Source: Nitrosovibrio sp. Nv4
GTDB lineage: Bacteria; Bdellovibrionota; UBA1018; CAIMNF01
Length of the DNA stretch: 34,424 nt
Assembly (NCBI GenBank): GCA_943327105.2
Contig: CALPVV020000016.1
Coordinates: forward strand, 1 to 34,424
Direction of reading: 5' to 3'
This document shows, in pieces, positions 8,140-15,349 of this stretch. The translations under genes were made by a program, and so were the position numbers. The notes below the pieces were generated by a model, which saw only the letters and a program-made list of their open reading frames with translations, was not told the DNA's origin and made no database searches. Within the stretch, counting starts at the first letter, position 1; each line of letters starts with the position of its first letter.

Positions 8140-10619
8140 AGTTTGATCTGTTCTTTAAAAAACTGGCCTCTTTTTTAGATCGTCGCGCCCTCAGTGTTTG
8201 CCTGTTGTTCATGGCGCTTTCGGCCGTGTCAGTTCATTTTACCATTAAGCTTTACTCCAGCCTGAAGCCTGACATTGAAGAAATGTTGCCGACCACTTCT
8301 CGCAGTGTGATCGATTTGAAAGAAGTGACCAGTCGCTTGCGTTCTATCGACAACTTAGGGGTGTTGATCTTCTCTAAGAATTCCGAAGCGGCAGGACGCT
8401 TTCAGCAGGCACTTGCCACTGAACTTGAAAAGTTACCTCAAACTGTTTGTTCCAATATCGAATACAAGATTACCGAAGAAGTCGATTTCTTCCAGAAACG
8501 CAAAGCCCTATTCATTGATAAGAATGACCTTGAGTCGATCCAGAAATTCATTCGTGAAAAGATCGATTATGAAAAGTTCATTTATAATCCGGTGAATCTC
8601 GTTGTAGAGAACAAACCGGAAGAGCCAAAATTCGATTTCGTTGCCCTTGAAAAGAAGTACTCATCCAAGACTGACGAGTTTTCCCATTTTCCTGGTGGTA
8701 TTTATTCAACTCCCGACGGAACCAAGCGTTTGATACTTGCCTATGCACCCAATCAATCGATTGAAGCTGCGCACGCCCTTAAAGATGCCGTGGTTGCGGC
8801 AGTTGAAAAGGTGAGCCCGCAAAAATATTCGTCTGACATTGAAGTGAAGTATTCGAGCAACGTTCAGGACATTCTTGAAGAGCAGGCTTCACTGATGGCT
8901 GACTTGGTTCTCTCAACAGTCGGGGTTGGTGTTGTAGTTGCGTTGCTATTGCTGCTTTATTACCGCGCCTTCTTTTCGACCATGGCCCTGATCATGAGTC
9001 TTTTGGTGGGAACACTGATCACGCTTGGAGTTTCCTATTTCCTGGTGGGCGACCTCAATGCCAATTCAGCATTCCTTGGCTCGATCATCATGGGGAACGG
9101 AATCAACTTCGGAATCATGATTTTAGCCCGCTATCTTGAAGAGCGAAGAGCTGAGCAAAAAACGCATCTCGATGCACTTGAAATTTCCATGCGGGAAACG
9201 GTATTGCCCACCTTTACGGCTGCCATTGCGGCAGCACTTGCTTACGGGTCACTGATGTTGACAAGCTTCCGTGGTTTCAGTCAGTTCGGGGTGATCGGCT
9301 TTGTCGGGATGGTTGCCTGTTGGTTGTGCGCGTATACGTTTTTTCCAGCATCGCTTTCATTGCTCAATCGATTTGTTTCGGTCGTCGGTAAGAAACAGCA
9401 TGGTGAGACGAAATCACTCTGGGCTCAATTTCTGCGAAAATTACTCATCAAGATTCCTAAACCGATCGCCATCTTTGGCCTCGTTGCTACATTGGTCTCG
9501 GTTTTTGCGATTTCTCAAATTAATCAGAGCATCATTGAAACGGATCTTTCCAAGTTGCGTGACAAGACATCGATGGAAGAGGGTTCAGGCTTTTTAAATC
9601 GCTACATCGATCAGATTCTCAAACGTTACAGTACTCCAATCGCGGTCATGACTCATAATGAAGAAGAGTCAGCGAAAATCGCGAAAAAGCTGAATGAATT
9701 GAAAGAAAAAGAAGGCAAGAAATCAATGATAGCGAACGTGCTTCGCGTTCAGGATTTTGTTCCACCCGATCAAGAAGTTAAAATCAAGTATCTGAACCAG
9801 ATTCGCGAACAGATTCCACCAAAGATTTTCTGGATGTTACCGGAAGCAGAAAAAGCCCGTGTTCGTGAATTTCTTGCCACTGAATCTCTCAAGCCGTTCA
9901 CCATGAAAGACCTACCGGTGAAGTTGCTTGATCGTTTTCGTGAAAAAGACGGAAGCATTGGAAATCTGGTTCTTGTCGAGCCGCCCATTACAGATGAAAT
10001 CCGCCAAGGTGAACCACTCTTGCGTTTCGTGAAAGGCATTCGAGACACCGTCGATGCGGTTGCACCGAACTCACCGGTAGCGGGTCGTTTACCGGTTTCG
10101 GCTGACATGCTCATGGCTGTTTTGAAAGATGGTCCGATTGCGACGGCAGCGTCGGCGCTTGCCGTGGTCTTGCTCACCATCTTCCTGTTCAAAAGCGTTG
10201 AGCTTTCTGTTCTGGTTCTTTCTGCTCTGTTTTTAGGGGTGGCGTGGATGGTTGCCGGAATGCATTTATTCCATTTAAAGATCAACTTTCTCAATTTCAT
10301 CGCCCTTCCCATTACTTTTGGAATCGGGGTCGACTATGCGGTGAACGTATTTCACCGTTATCGTGAAGAGAAAAATCGCAAAGATATCCATCAAAACGAT
10401 GACTTGCCGGTGATCAAGGCTGTTTATCACACGGGTGGGGCCGTGGTTTTGGCGAGCATGACGACCACCATTGGCTGGTGTTCTTTGCTAATTGCTGGTA
10501 ATCAGGCATTTGTTAGTTTTGGTAGGCTTGCCGTCATCGGAGAAATCACCTGCGTTACTGTTGCAGTTTTGGTGATTCCTTCAGTCCTTATCTGGTTGCA
10601 AGGCCGCAATAAAGTTTAG
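8136..10619 (+). CDS. RND/MMPL-family lipid exporter
   Basis: An 827-residue inner-membrane RND-superfamily transporter made of two similar halves. Each half has one membrane helix (near 20 and 445), a large periplasmic loop (about 40-255 and 465-660) and five helices. The layout resembles HpnN/MmpL-type lipid exporters rather than three-component drug pumps. The second half has the proton-relay motif GIGVDYAVN with Asp733. The matching position in the first half reads GNGINFGIM with Asn324. The start overlaps the stop of the phosphatidyltransferase gene by 4 bp, and MlaE and MCE genes follow. This context points to export of a lipid made by its neighbour; the substrate is inferred, not seen. 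Confidence 0.88.
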   Translation: MKFDLFFKKLASFLDRRALSVCLLFMALSAVSVHFTIKLYSSLKPDIEEMLPTTSRSVIDLKEVTSRLRSIDNLGVLIFSKNSEAAGRFQQALATELEKLPQTVCSNIEYKITEEVDFFQKRKALFIDKNDLESIQKFIREKIDYEKFIYNPVNLVVENKPEEPKFDFVALEKKYSSKTDEFSHFPGGIYSTPDGTKRLILAYAPNQSIEAAHALKDAVVAAVEKVSPQKYSSDIEVKYSSNVQDILEEQASLMADLVLSTVGVGVVVALLLLLYYRAFFSTMALIMSLLVGTLITLGVSYFLVGDLNANSAFLGSIIMGNGINFGIMILARYLEERRAEQKTHLDALEISMRETVLPTFTAAIAAALAYGSLMLTSFRGFSQFGVIGFVGMVACWLCAYTFFPASLSLLNRFVSVVGKKQHGETKSLWAQFLRKLLIKIPKPIAIFGLVATLVSVFAISQINQSIIETDLSKLRDKTSMEEGSGFLNRYIDQILKRYSTPIAVMTHNEEESAKIAKKLNELKEKEGKKSMIANVLRVQDFVPPDQEVKIKYLNQIREQIPPKIFWMLPEAEKARVREFLATESLKPFTMKDLPVKLLDRFREKDGSIGNLVLVEPPITDEIRQGEPLLRFVKGIRDTVDAVAPNSPVAGRLPVSADMLMAVLKDGPIATAASALAVVLLTIFLFKSVELSVLVLSALFLGVAWMVAGMHLFHLKINFLNFIALPITFGIGVDYAVNVFHRYREEKNRKDIHQNDDLPVIKAVYHTGGAVVLASMTTTIGWCSLLIAGNQAFVSFGRLAVIGEITCVTVAVLVIPSVLIWLQGRNKV

Positions 10620-10637
10620 TAGTATTGGACGAATTAA

Positions 10638-11405
10638 ATGATCAAGAACGCGATCGCCTGGCTAGGTGAACTCACGATTTTTACTCAGCGCACGCTCGAG
10701 TCCGCTCCAAAAATTTGGAGACGGAGGGGTATCTTTTTGAATCAATGCGAATTCATTGGTGTCAGTAGTCTTGGCATTCTTTCAGTTGCTGCGATTTTCA
10801 TGGGCGCGGTTCTGGGTTATCAACTTTATACCTCTTTTGCGCTTTTCGGTGCCCAGGCATTGGTTGGCGGTACTGTGGGTGTTTCAATATTCAGGGAAAT
10901 GGGCCCAGTCATTGGCGCCATCATGGTCACCGGTCGTGCAGGTGCGGCGATTGGTGCCGAGATCGCCAGCATGCGAGTTTCAGAACAAATTGATGCACTT
11001 GAAGTGATGGGCGTGAACCCTTACGAATATCTCGTTTTGCCGCGTGTTTTAGCAGGCGCGATCATGATGCCTTTATTGGCCTATATTTTTGGTGGAATCG
11101 CGACACTTGCTGCATGTGGCATTGCTTGTGGTGTTCTTGATTTGAGTTTTCCGGTGTTCTGGAAAGAATTCCGTTTGTGGGTTGATGCAGTTGATATTCT
11201 TCACTGCACGATGAAGGGCATCAGTTTTGGTGCGGCTCTTTCATTGCTCGGCTGTTTTTATGGTTTCCGTGCTCAAGGCGGAGCAAGAGCGGTTGGTTTT
11301 TCAACACGTTCAACCGTGGTGGCAAGCTGTTTGACTATTTTGTTGTTGGATTATCTTTGGACCATGGTGCTCCCGGTACGTGGTTCCATCATCGTATTGC
11401 ATTAG
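10638..11405 (+). CDS. MlaE-family ABC transporter permease
   Basis: A 255-residue inner-membrane permease of the MlaE family. Typical features are GVSSLGILSVAAIFMGAVLGYQ near the N-terminus, the conserved FREMGPVIGAIMVTGRAGAAIGAEIASM segment and EQIDALEVMGVNPYEYLVLPR, the helix that normally contacts the MlaF ATPase. About five or six membrane helices. In Mla-type systems MlaE dimers work with an MlaF ATPase and hexameric MlaD to move phospholipids between inner and outer membranes. The MCE protein is encoded directly downstream, but no ATPase gene is in this operon, so the ATPase must come from elsewhere if the system is ABC-driven. It lies 18 bases after the MMPL gene. Confidence 0.93.
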   Translation: MIKNAIAWLGELTIFTQRTLESAPKIWRRRGIFLNQCEFIGVSSLGILSVAAIFMGAVLGYQLYTSFALFGAQALVGGTVGVSIFREMGPVIGAIMVTGRAGAAIGAEIASMRVSEQIDALEVMGVNPYEYLVLPRVLAGAIMMPLLAYIFGGIATLAACGIACGVLDLSFPVFWKEFRLWVDAVDILHCTMKGISFGAALSLLGCFYGFRAQGGARAVGFSTRSTVVASCLTILLLDYLWTMVLPVRGSIIVLH

Positions 11406-11415
11406 GAGATTGGTA

Positions 11416-12924
11416 ATGAGTAACCCGAATGAAGCGAGCACTAAAATCAAGTGGAGAGTGGGAATGTTCACTCTTGGCGGCATTTTGTTTATCGGAGTGC
11501 TTTCCATTTATATCAATAACCGTCCGTTCTGGTGGCGTCCGTGTGAATTGGTTCAAGTGACCATCGAAGATGCAACCGGCCTCAAGAAAAAATCTCCGGT
11601 GAAGTCTCTAGGTCTTGATATCGGTTATATTTCTGACATCGGTCTTGTGGGTCAAGGCGTGAAGCTCGTTCTTTGCATCACTGGTCCGGTTGAAACCATT
11701 GAAACTAAAACCAAGGCTTATGTGCGTGGTGAGGGTTTCTTGGGCGATAAGTTTCTTGAATTGAAGCCGGTGAAATATACCGGTTCTCATTTGATGGAAG
11801 GTGATTCTGCCGAAACTTCTGCACCTTCTGCAATTGAAGAAAAAACAGCTCCGACCGTGACTCCTGCCAATTCCACTTCAGGTGCATCTTTACTGAGAAA
11901 AATCTTTGGTTTTGAATCGGCGTATGCTGAAGGGATGAGCGTGTTGGGTAGTGCTCAAGCGGCTCCACAAAAGAAAAGCAAGCAAGTCGAATTGGGTGAG
12001 AAGTCTGTCGACATGCAAGAGATGATGACCCAGCTCAATAGCGTGATGGGTGAGGTGAAGGGTATTACTTCTTCATTGAAAGAGTCGATCAATCCGGAAG
12101 AAATTCGCGGTACCATCAAGCAATTGAACAAGACCCTTGAAGAAGCTTCTAAAACATTTTCACCTCAAGGTGGATTGACTCAGACGGCTCAACGGACCTT
12201 GATCAAGCTTGAAGATACAATCGAACAGTTTCGTGATCAGTTGACCCGTATCAATCAGGGCCAGGGTTCGGTGGGTATGGTTTTAAATGACCCGACCTAC
12301 GCGGAAGAGTTGAAGAAGGCTCTTATCAATTTGAATAAGATTTTGGGTCGAGCGAGTGACATGCGTCTTTCTGTGCAACTCGGTGTGATTCAATTGAATG
12401 CATATAATGCAAGCCGTGGTGAGTTTCAGGTAACGATCTGGCCCCGCAAGCATCGTTATTACATGTTGGGTTTGGCTTCTGACCCTCGTGGTACGATCAC
12501 TCAAGATACGATTACCACCTCAGTCGGTGGAACCGAAACGACTGTTCAGTCGACCAAGGTGAGTCAGGGTGGATTTGCGATTACTGCGATGGTTGGAACC
12601 GTGTTTGCGGATCGCTTTGATGTGGCAGTAGGTGTGCATCATGGAGACGGTGCGGCTAGCCTTGGATTAAATTTGGGTCCAGCTGACTCAAAAGAAATGA
12701 TCCAGTTCAAAAACGAGATTTATTTCCGGGGTAAAACAGTCAACGGTGCCTGGACGGCGCAGCCGGATGCGCGTAGCTATTTGATATTACAGCCGATTTC
12801 AATCTTCTACTTGTCTGGAGGGATCGAGGGTTATCGTAAGGTCAATGGCAGTTTGTCCACTTCCTTTGGTGCCGGCCTGAGATTTGATGACGAAGATATT
12901 AAACTTTTGTTCTCTTTCTTGTAA
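11416..12924 (+). CDS. MCE (MlaD-like) protein with barrel-like C-terminal domain
   Basis: A 502-residue periplasmic protein anchored by one membrane helix (about 15-33). An MCE domain covers roughly 40-120. A Pro/Ala/Ser-rich linker is followed by a helical region (about 195-310) with several amphipathic stretches (SLKESINPEEIRGTIKQLNK) that could form the central tunnel of a hexamer. The last ~180 residues are beta-rich with alternating aromatic residues and end in GAGLRFDDEDIKLLFSFL, like the outer-membrane-porin-type tails of other deltaproteobacterial MCE proteins. The start at 11416 was chosen for AGGAG 7 bases upstream; a longer frame from 11380 overlaps mlaE and has no such site. Likely role: lipid passage between membranes with the MlaE protein upstream. 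Confidence 0.87.
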   Translation: MSNPNEASTKIKWRVGMFTLGGILFIGVLSIYINNRPFWWRPCELVQVTIEDATGLKKKSPVKSLGLDIGYISDIGLVGQGVKLVLCITGPVETIETKTKAYVRGEGFLGDKFLELKPVKYTGSHLMEGDSAETSAPSAIEEKTAPTVTPANSTSGASLLRKIFGFESAYAEGMSVLGSAQAAPQKKSKQVELGEKSVDMQEMMTQLNSVMGEVKGITSSLKESINPEEIRGTIKQLNKTLEEASKTFSPQGGLTQTAQRTLIKLEDTIEQFRDQLTRINQGQGSVGMVLNDPTYAEELKKALINLNKILGRASDMRLSVQLGVIQLNAYNASRGEFQVTIWPRKHRYYMLGLASDPRGTITQDTITTSVGGTETTVQSTKVSQGGFAITAMVGTVFADRFDVAVGVHHGDGAASLGLNLGPADSKEMIQFKNEIYFRGKTVNGAWTAQPDARSYLILQPISIFYLSGGIEGYRKVNGSLSTSFGAGLRFDDEDIKLLFSFL

Positions 12925-13011
12925 TTTCACGGGTTTTGGCCTATTGTTCTTGAAAATTGAATTTAACAAAAAAGCAGGATCTGTGTGTAAGCAGGTCTGA
13001 AGGAGATAATC

Positions 13012-13182
13012 ATGCGCGAAAAAGTAAGACTCATTTCTTCCGCGAAAACGGGATACAGTTACTACACTACTAAAAACAAGCAAAAGCAAACGGACAAGAT
13101 CCAATTGAAAAAATATGATCCAGTCGTTCGCAAGCACGTTTTGTTCACTGAAACAAAAATGCCAAGTCACTCTAAAAAATAA
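13012..13182 (+). CDS. rpmG: 50S ribosomal protein L33, cysteine-free form
   Basis: A 56-residue basic protein matching L33 ([20 protein letters not shown], then [16 protein letters not shown]). The two CxxC zinc pairs of the C+ form are absent, so it does not need zinc. A strong AGGAG lies 6 bases before the ATG. The gene sits 22 bases before the L31 gene and forms a short ribosomal unit with it. Confidence 0.95.
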   Translation: MREKVRLISSAKTGYSYYTTKNKQKQTDKIQLKKYDPVVRKHVLFTETKMPSHSKK

Positions 13183-13204
13183 TTAAGAAAGTAGGAAATA
13201 TCCC

Positions 13205-13456
13205 ATGAGAGAAGGAATCCACCCGATTTATCGCGACGTAATTTTTAAAGATCTTCAAAGCGGTCATTCATTTTTGACCCGTTCTTGCGTTCAAACCAAA
13301 GACGTAATTACTTGGGAAGATGGAAAGCAGTATCCATTGTACAAAATGGAGATCTCTTCAAAATCTCACCCATTCTACACTGGCCAAGACAAGCGCGTTG
13401 ATACCACTGGCCGCGTAGAGAAGTTCATGAACAAGTACAAACACATTAAAAAGTAA
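13205..13456 (+). CDS. rpmE2: 50S ribosomal protein L31, type B
   Basis: An 83-residue protein with the type B hallmarks MREGIHPIYRDVIFKD near the start, WEDGKQYPLYKMEISSKSHPFYTG in the middle and TTGRVEKFMNKY at the end. Cys28 is the only cysteine, and it does not form a CxxC zinc site, so this is the zinc-independent form. A weak AGGA element precedes the ATG. It follows rpmG closely and is ended by a strong terminator, so the pair is probably one transcript. Confidence 0.95.
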   Translation: MREGIHPIYRDVIFKDLQSGHSFLTRSCVQTKDVITWEDGKQYPLYKMEISSKSHPFYTGQDKRVDTTGRVEKFMNKYKHIKK

Positions 13457-13517
13457 TTGTTCAGGAAACAAATTTTCCTCCATTGGGCCTGATTTAGCAG
13501 TACAGGTCTGATCAAAT

Positions 13518-13556
13518 AAGCCCCGGGAGCTTTATGTGCCCGGGGCTTTTTATTTT
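13518..13556 (+). terminator. Strong rho-independent terminator after the L33-L31 unit
   Basis: AGCCCCGGG and CCCGGGGCT form a perfect 9-bp stem with an 11-base loop, followed by TTTTTATTTT. It ends the ribosomal protein transcript. Confidence 0.92.
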
Positions 13557-13660
13557 CCAAAAATCATTCGATGAGAGTCTGCTTCAACTTTTTTCATTGA
13601 GCCTTCCGATATGATTTGAACTGTTCATTTCATCGACACCTGTCAGTTCAAGAAGGAATG

Positions 13661-13703
13661 CTTGCTTCTGTCTGAAGGTGATTGCTGAGCAATTACAAGC
13701 AAG
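13661..13703 (+). promoter_or_regulatory. Nested inverted repeat in a possible 5' leader
   Basis: CTTGCTT (13661-13667) pairs with AAGCAAG (13697-13703). Inside lies ATTGC-TGA-GCAAT (13681-13693), and a short TTC/GAA pairing is possible between them. Together they could form a three-way junction just upstream of the secreted protein gene. The role is unproven; it might be a leader structure, an operator or chance. The whole 13457-13737 interval otherwise holds only the terminator. Confidence 0.3.
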
Positions 13704-13737
13704 AGTAGACGGCATGAGGGTTGCTTTATCACCAGGC

Positions 13738-14322
13738 ATGAAAACCCTTATGATGACCATTCTTGCGCTTTCTTTCTTCAATGCTGATGCACTCGCCATG
13801 GGCAAGCGTCGTGAAAAAGTCGATGGTGATAAATACAACGTGTATCGCATCAATAAGGGGGCTCATTATTCAAAAGGCCCTAAGCTTAAACTTCCTACGT
13901 ACAAAGATTCATTCACCTTCAAGGTGGTTTTTGATGATTCAGCAAAGTACACCACTGTTGATCCCGTGAACCAATACGATGTGAATAAGTTGATTGGTTT
14001 TACTGATTGTGGAGGCATGGCAATTCATAAAAATAGTGCCCGACTAGGATGGAACTGGGATCACGGCCAACTGCACTTATATGCTTATACTTATGCGAAC
14101 AAAGTCAGGGCATTTGAAAAAATAGGTGATATTCCAATCGGTAAAGCATTTGAAGCCGGTATCAGAATTAGCGGAGATCATTATGTTTTCACTTACAATG
14201 GCAAGGAAACCAAAATGGCGCGAGGCTGTAGCAAGTCAGGCTCATTTAAGACGTGGAGCTATCCGTACTTTGGCGGCGATGAAACGGCTCCGCAAGAAAC
14301 CAAGATTTTGGTGAAGTGGTAA
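13738..14322 (+). CDS. Secreted protein of unknown function
   Basis: A protein of about 194 residues with a clear signal peptide: MKTLMMTILALSFFNADALA, with cleavage likely after ALA near residue 20. The mature part is rich in aromatic residues and predicted beta strands (FTFKVVFDD, ARLGWNWDHGQLHLYAYTYANK, HYVFTYNGKE). It has two cysteines (TDCGG and RGCSK) that could pair in the periplasm, which suggests a jelly-roll or lectin-like fold, but I recognise no family. The start was chosen so that the signal peptide begins at residue 1. In-frame ATG at 13714 and GTG at 13678 are alternatives, and none has a convincing ribosome binding site. It is convergent with the next gene, 8 bases apart. Confidence 0.7.
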   Translation: MKTLMMTILALSFFNADALAMGKRREKVDGDKYNVYRINKGAHYSKGPKLKLPTYKDSFTFKVVFDDSAKYTTVDPVNQYDVNKLIGFTDCGGMAIHKNSARLGWNWDHGQLHLYAYTYANKVRAFEKIGDIPIGKAFEAGIRISGDHYVFTYNGKETKMARGCSKSGSFKTWSYPYFGGDETAPQETKILVKW

Positions 14323-14330
14323 TCAAAAGA

Positions 14331-14834
14331 TTAAAGATGAGGCGTTCCGTTGCCTTGTCCGTACAGTGCACCATCAATAACCAGAAAGCCTGATTTGTGG
14401 CCTTGAGGTTTTGGGTTACGGTGAACCCAGTGAATGATCGCACCATTTGGTGATGGTTGATATTGCCCAGTCGGTGCAGTTGAGGTGATGTAGTCGCCGC
14501 ATGCTTCGACTTTCATGCCGATCTTGATGGCGGGAAGTTCACCAAAGCCCACGTTATAGATCACTTCAATCGAATCATTCGCTTGAGAACCAAGTTGAAT
14601 CGCAAAATGATGATGGTTGGTGTGGTCGGGATAAATATCTCTCACCATACCCTGGACGTGTCCTCTGGCCAGAAATTGATTCGGCGTTGAAGTTTTCCAT
14701 TCAATCACTTGTGCATTGTTGATCGAGATGTTTTTGCCGGAAGTATCGAGGCAATCAGGAGTCGATGCTTGCGGAATAAACGCAAGTGAAGTGTGAATCA
14801 AAAACTGGGTCAGAACAAGCAGGCCTTGAATCAT
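14331..14834 (-). CDS. Secreted DUF3465-family protein
   Basis: A 167-residue protein with a signal peptide (MIQGLLVLTQFLIHTSLA, cleavage near 18). The mature part matches DUF3465: QFLARGHVQGMVRDIYPDHTNHHHFAIQL, then VGFGELPAIKIGMKVEACGDY, and NGAIIHWVHRNPKPQGHKSGFLVIDGALY. The His-rich strand and the IHWVHxNP motif are the family's conserved core; the fold resembles an OB-type barrel and the function is unknown. An AAAGGAG ribosome binding site stands 8 bases before the ATG. It is divergent from the YciH-like gene, with about 144 bases between them, and has no obvious functional partner. Confidence 0.82.
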   Translation of the reverse strand: MIQGLLVLTQFLIHTSLAFIPQASTPDCLDTSGKNISINNAQVIEWKTSTPNQFLARGHVQGMVRDIYPDHTNHHHFAIQLGSQANDSIEVIYNVGFGELPAIKIGMKVEACGDYITSTAPTGQYQPSPNGAIIHWVHRNPKPQGHKSGFLVIDGALYGQGNGTPHL

Positions 14835-14963
14835 GAAGAATTCTCCTTTTGCCTAAAAACTGCCAATCGATCTCTAAGAAATGGTGGCTCATTTGGCAGC
14901 CTTTTGCGAATAAATAAAAGGCCTAACAAAATTCTGACATTTACGCGGCGTGTTTTTGGTCTG

Positions 14964-14969
14964 TATACT
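14964..14969 (+). promoter_or_regulatory. Possible -10 element of a leaderless yciH-like transcript
   Basis: TATACT stands 9 bases before the ATG at 14979 and matches 5 of 6 consensus bases. The -35 region 17 bases upstream (TTACGC) is weak. No ribosome binding site is present between the box and the ATG. Confidence 0.35.
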
Positions 14970-14978
14970 GACTTCATC

Positions 14979-15341
14979 ATGAGTAAAGAAGGTCGATTGG
15001 TCTATTCAACAGACCCTGAATTGAATCGAAAATGTCCAAAATGCAAGGAAGTGGTTTCTGAATGTACGTGTGAACCTGAGCACGACCTGAAAACCTACAA
15101 ATTCATCGCGGTTCTTCGCATTGAGAAGCAGGGGCGTGGAGGCAAAACCGTTACGGTTATTGACCGTTTGCCGAAGAATGAAATTTTCTTGAAAGAACTG
15201 ACCACCAAATTGAAAAAGAAGTGTGGAAGTGGTGGCACATACTTGATGGATGGCAAAGAGGGAGTGATTGAGATTCAGGGCGAGAAACGCGATCTGATCC
15301 GTGAGTTGCTTCAAAAAGAGAACATCAAAACCAAGGGCTGA
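14979..15341 (+). CDS. yciH: YciH/SUI1 (eIF1-like) translation factor
   Basis: A 120-residue protein of the SUI1/eIF1 family. The start MSKEGRLVYSTDPE matches the N-terminus of E. coli YciH. The core reads RIEKQGRGGKTVTVIDRLP, then LTTKLKKKCGSGGTYLMDGKEGVIEIQGEKRDLIRELL, the family's RNA/30S-binding fold. The N-terminal arm carries four cysteines (Cys19, Cys22, Cys29, Cys31; CPKC and CTC) that could hold a zinc ion. In E. coli the protein affects start-site selection and survival under stress. The ATG at 14979 was chosen from this homology; the frame stays open upstream to 14793, but that part overlaps the divergent gene's signal peptide region and is not conserved. It converges with the phospholipase D-like gene, 8 bases apart. 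Confidence 0.92.
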   Translation: MSKEGRLVYSTDPELNRKCPKCKEVVSECTCEPEHDLKTYKFIAVLRIEKQGRGGKTVTVIDRLPKNEIFLKELTTKLKKKCGSGGTYLMDGKEGVIEIQGEKRDLIRELLQKENIKTKG

Positions 15342-15349
15342 AATTGAGC

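Noticed and set aside
9770-10312. A 180-codon open frame on the minus strand
   Set aside because: It is antisense to the MMPL exporter and its composition (Arg, Ser, Thr-rich) is typical of a shadow frame.
11380-11415. Upstream extension of the MCE gene
   Set aside because: The extra 12 codons overlap the end of mlaE and have no ribosome binding site, while AGGAG precedes the ATG at 11416.
13012-13456. L33 and L31 as zinc-starvation paralogues under Zur control
   Set aside because: Both are zinc-free forms, but no Zur box is evident and no zinc-binding copies are in view, so they may be the organism's only versions.
14793-14978. Upstream extension of the yciH-like gene
   Set aside because: The family's normal N-terminus begins at 14979. 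The extension overlaps the start of the divergent DUF3465 gene and shows no similarity to SUI1 proteins.
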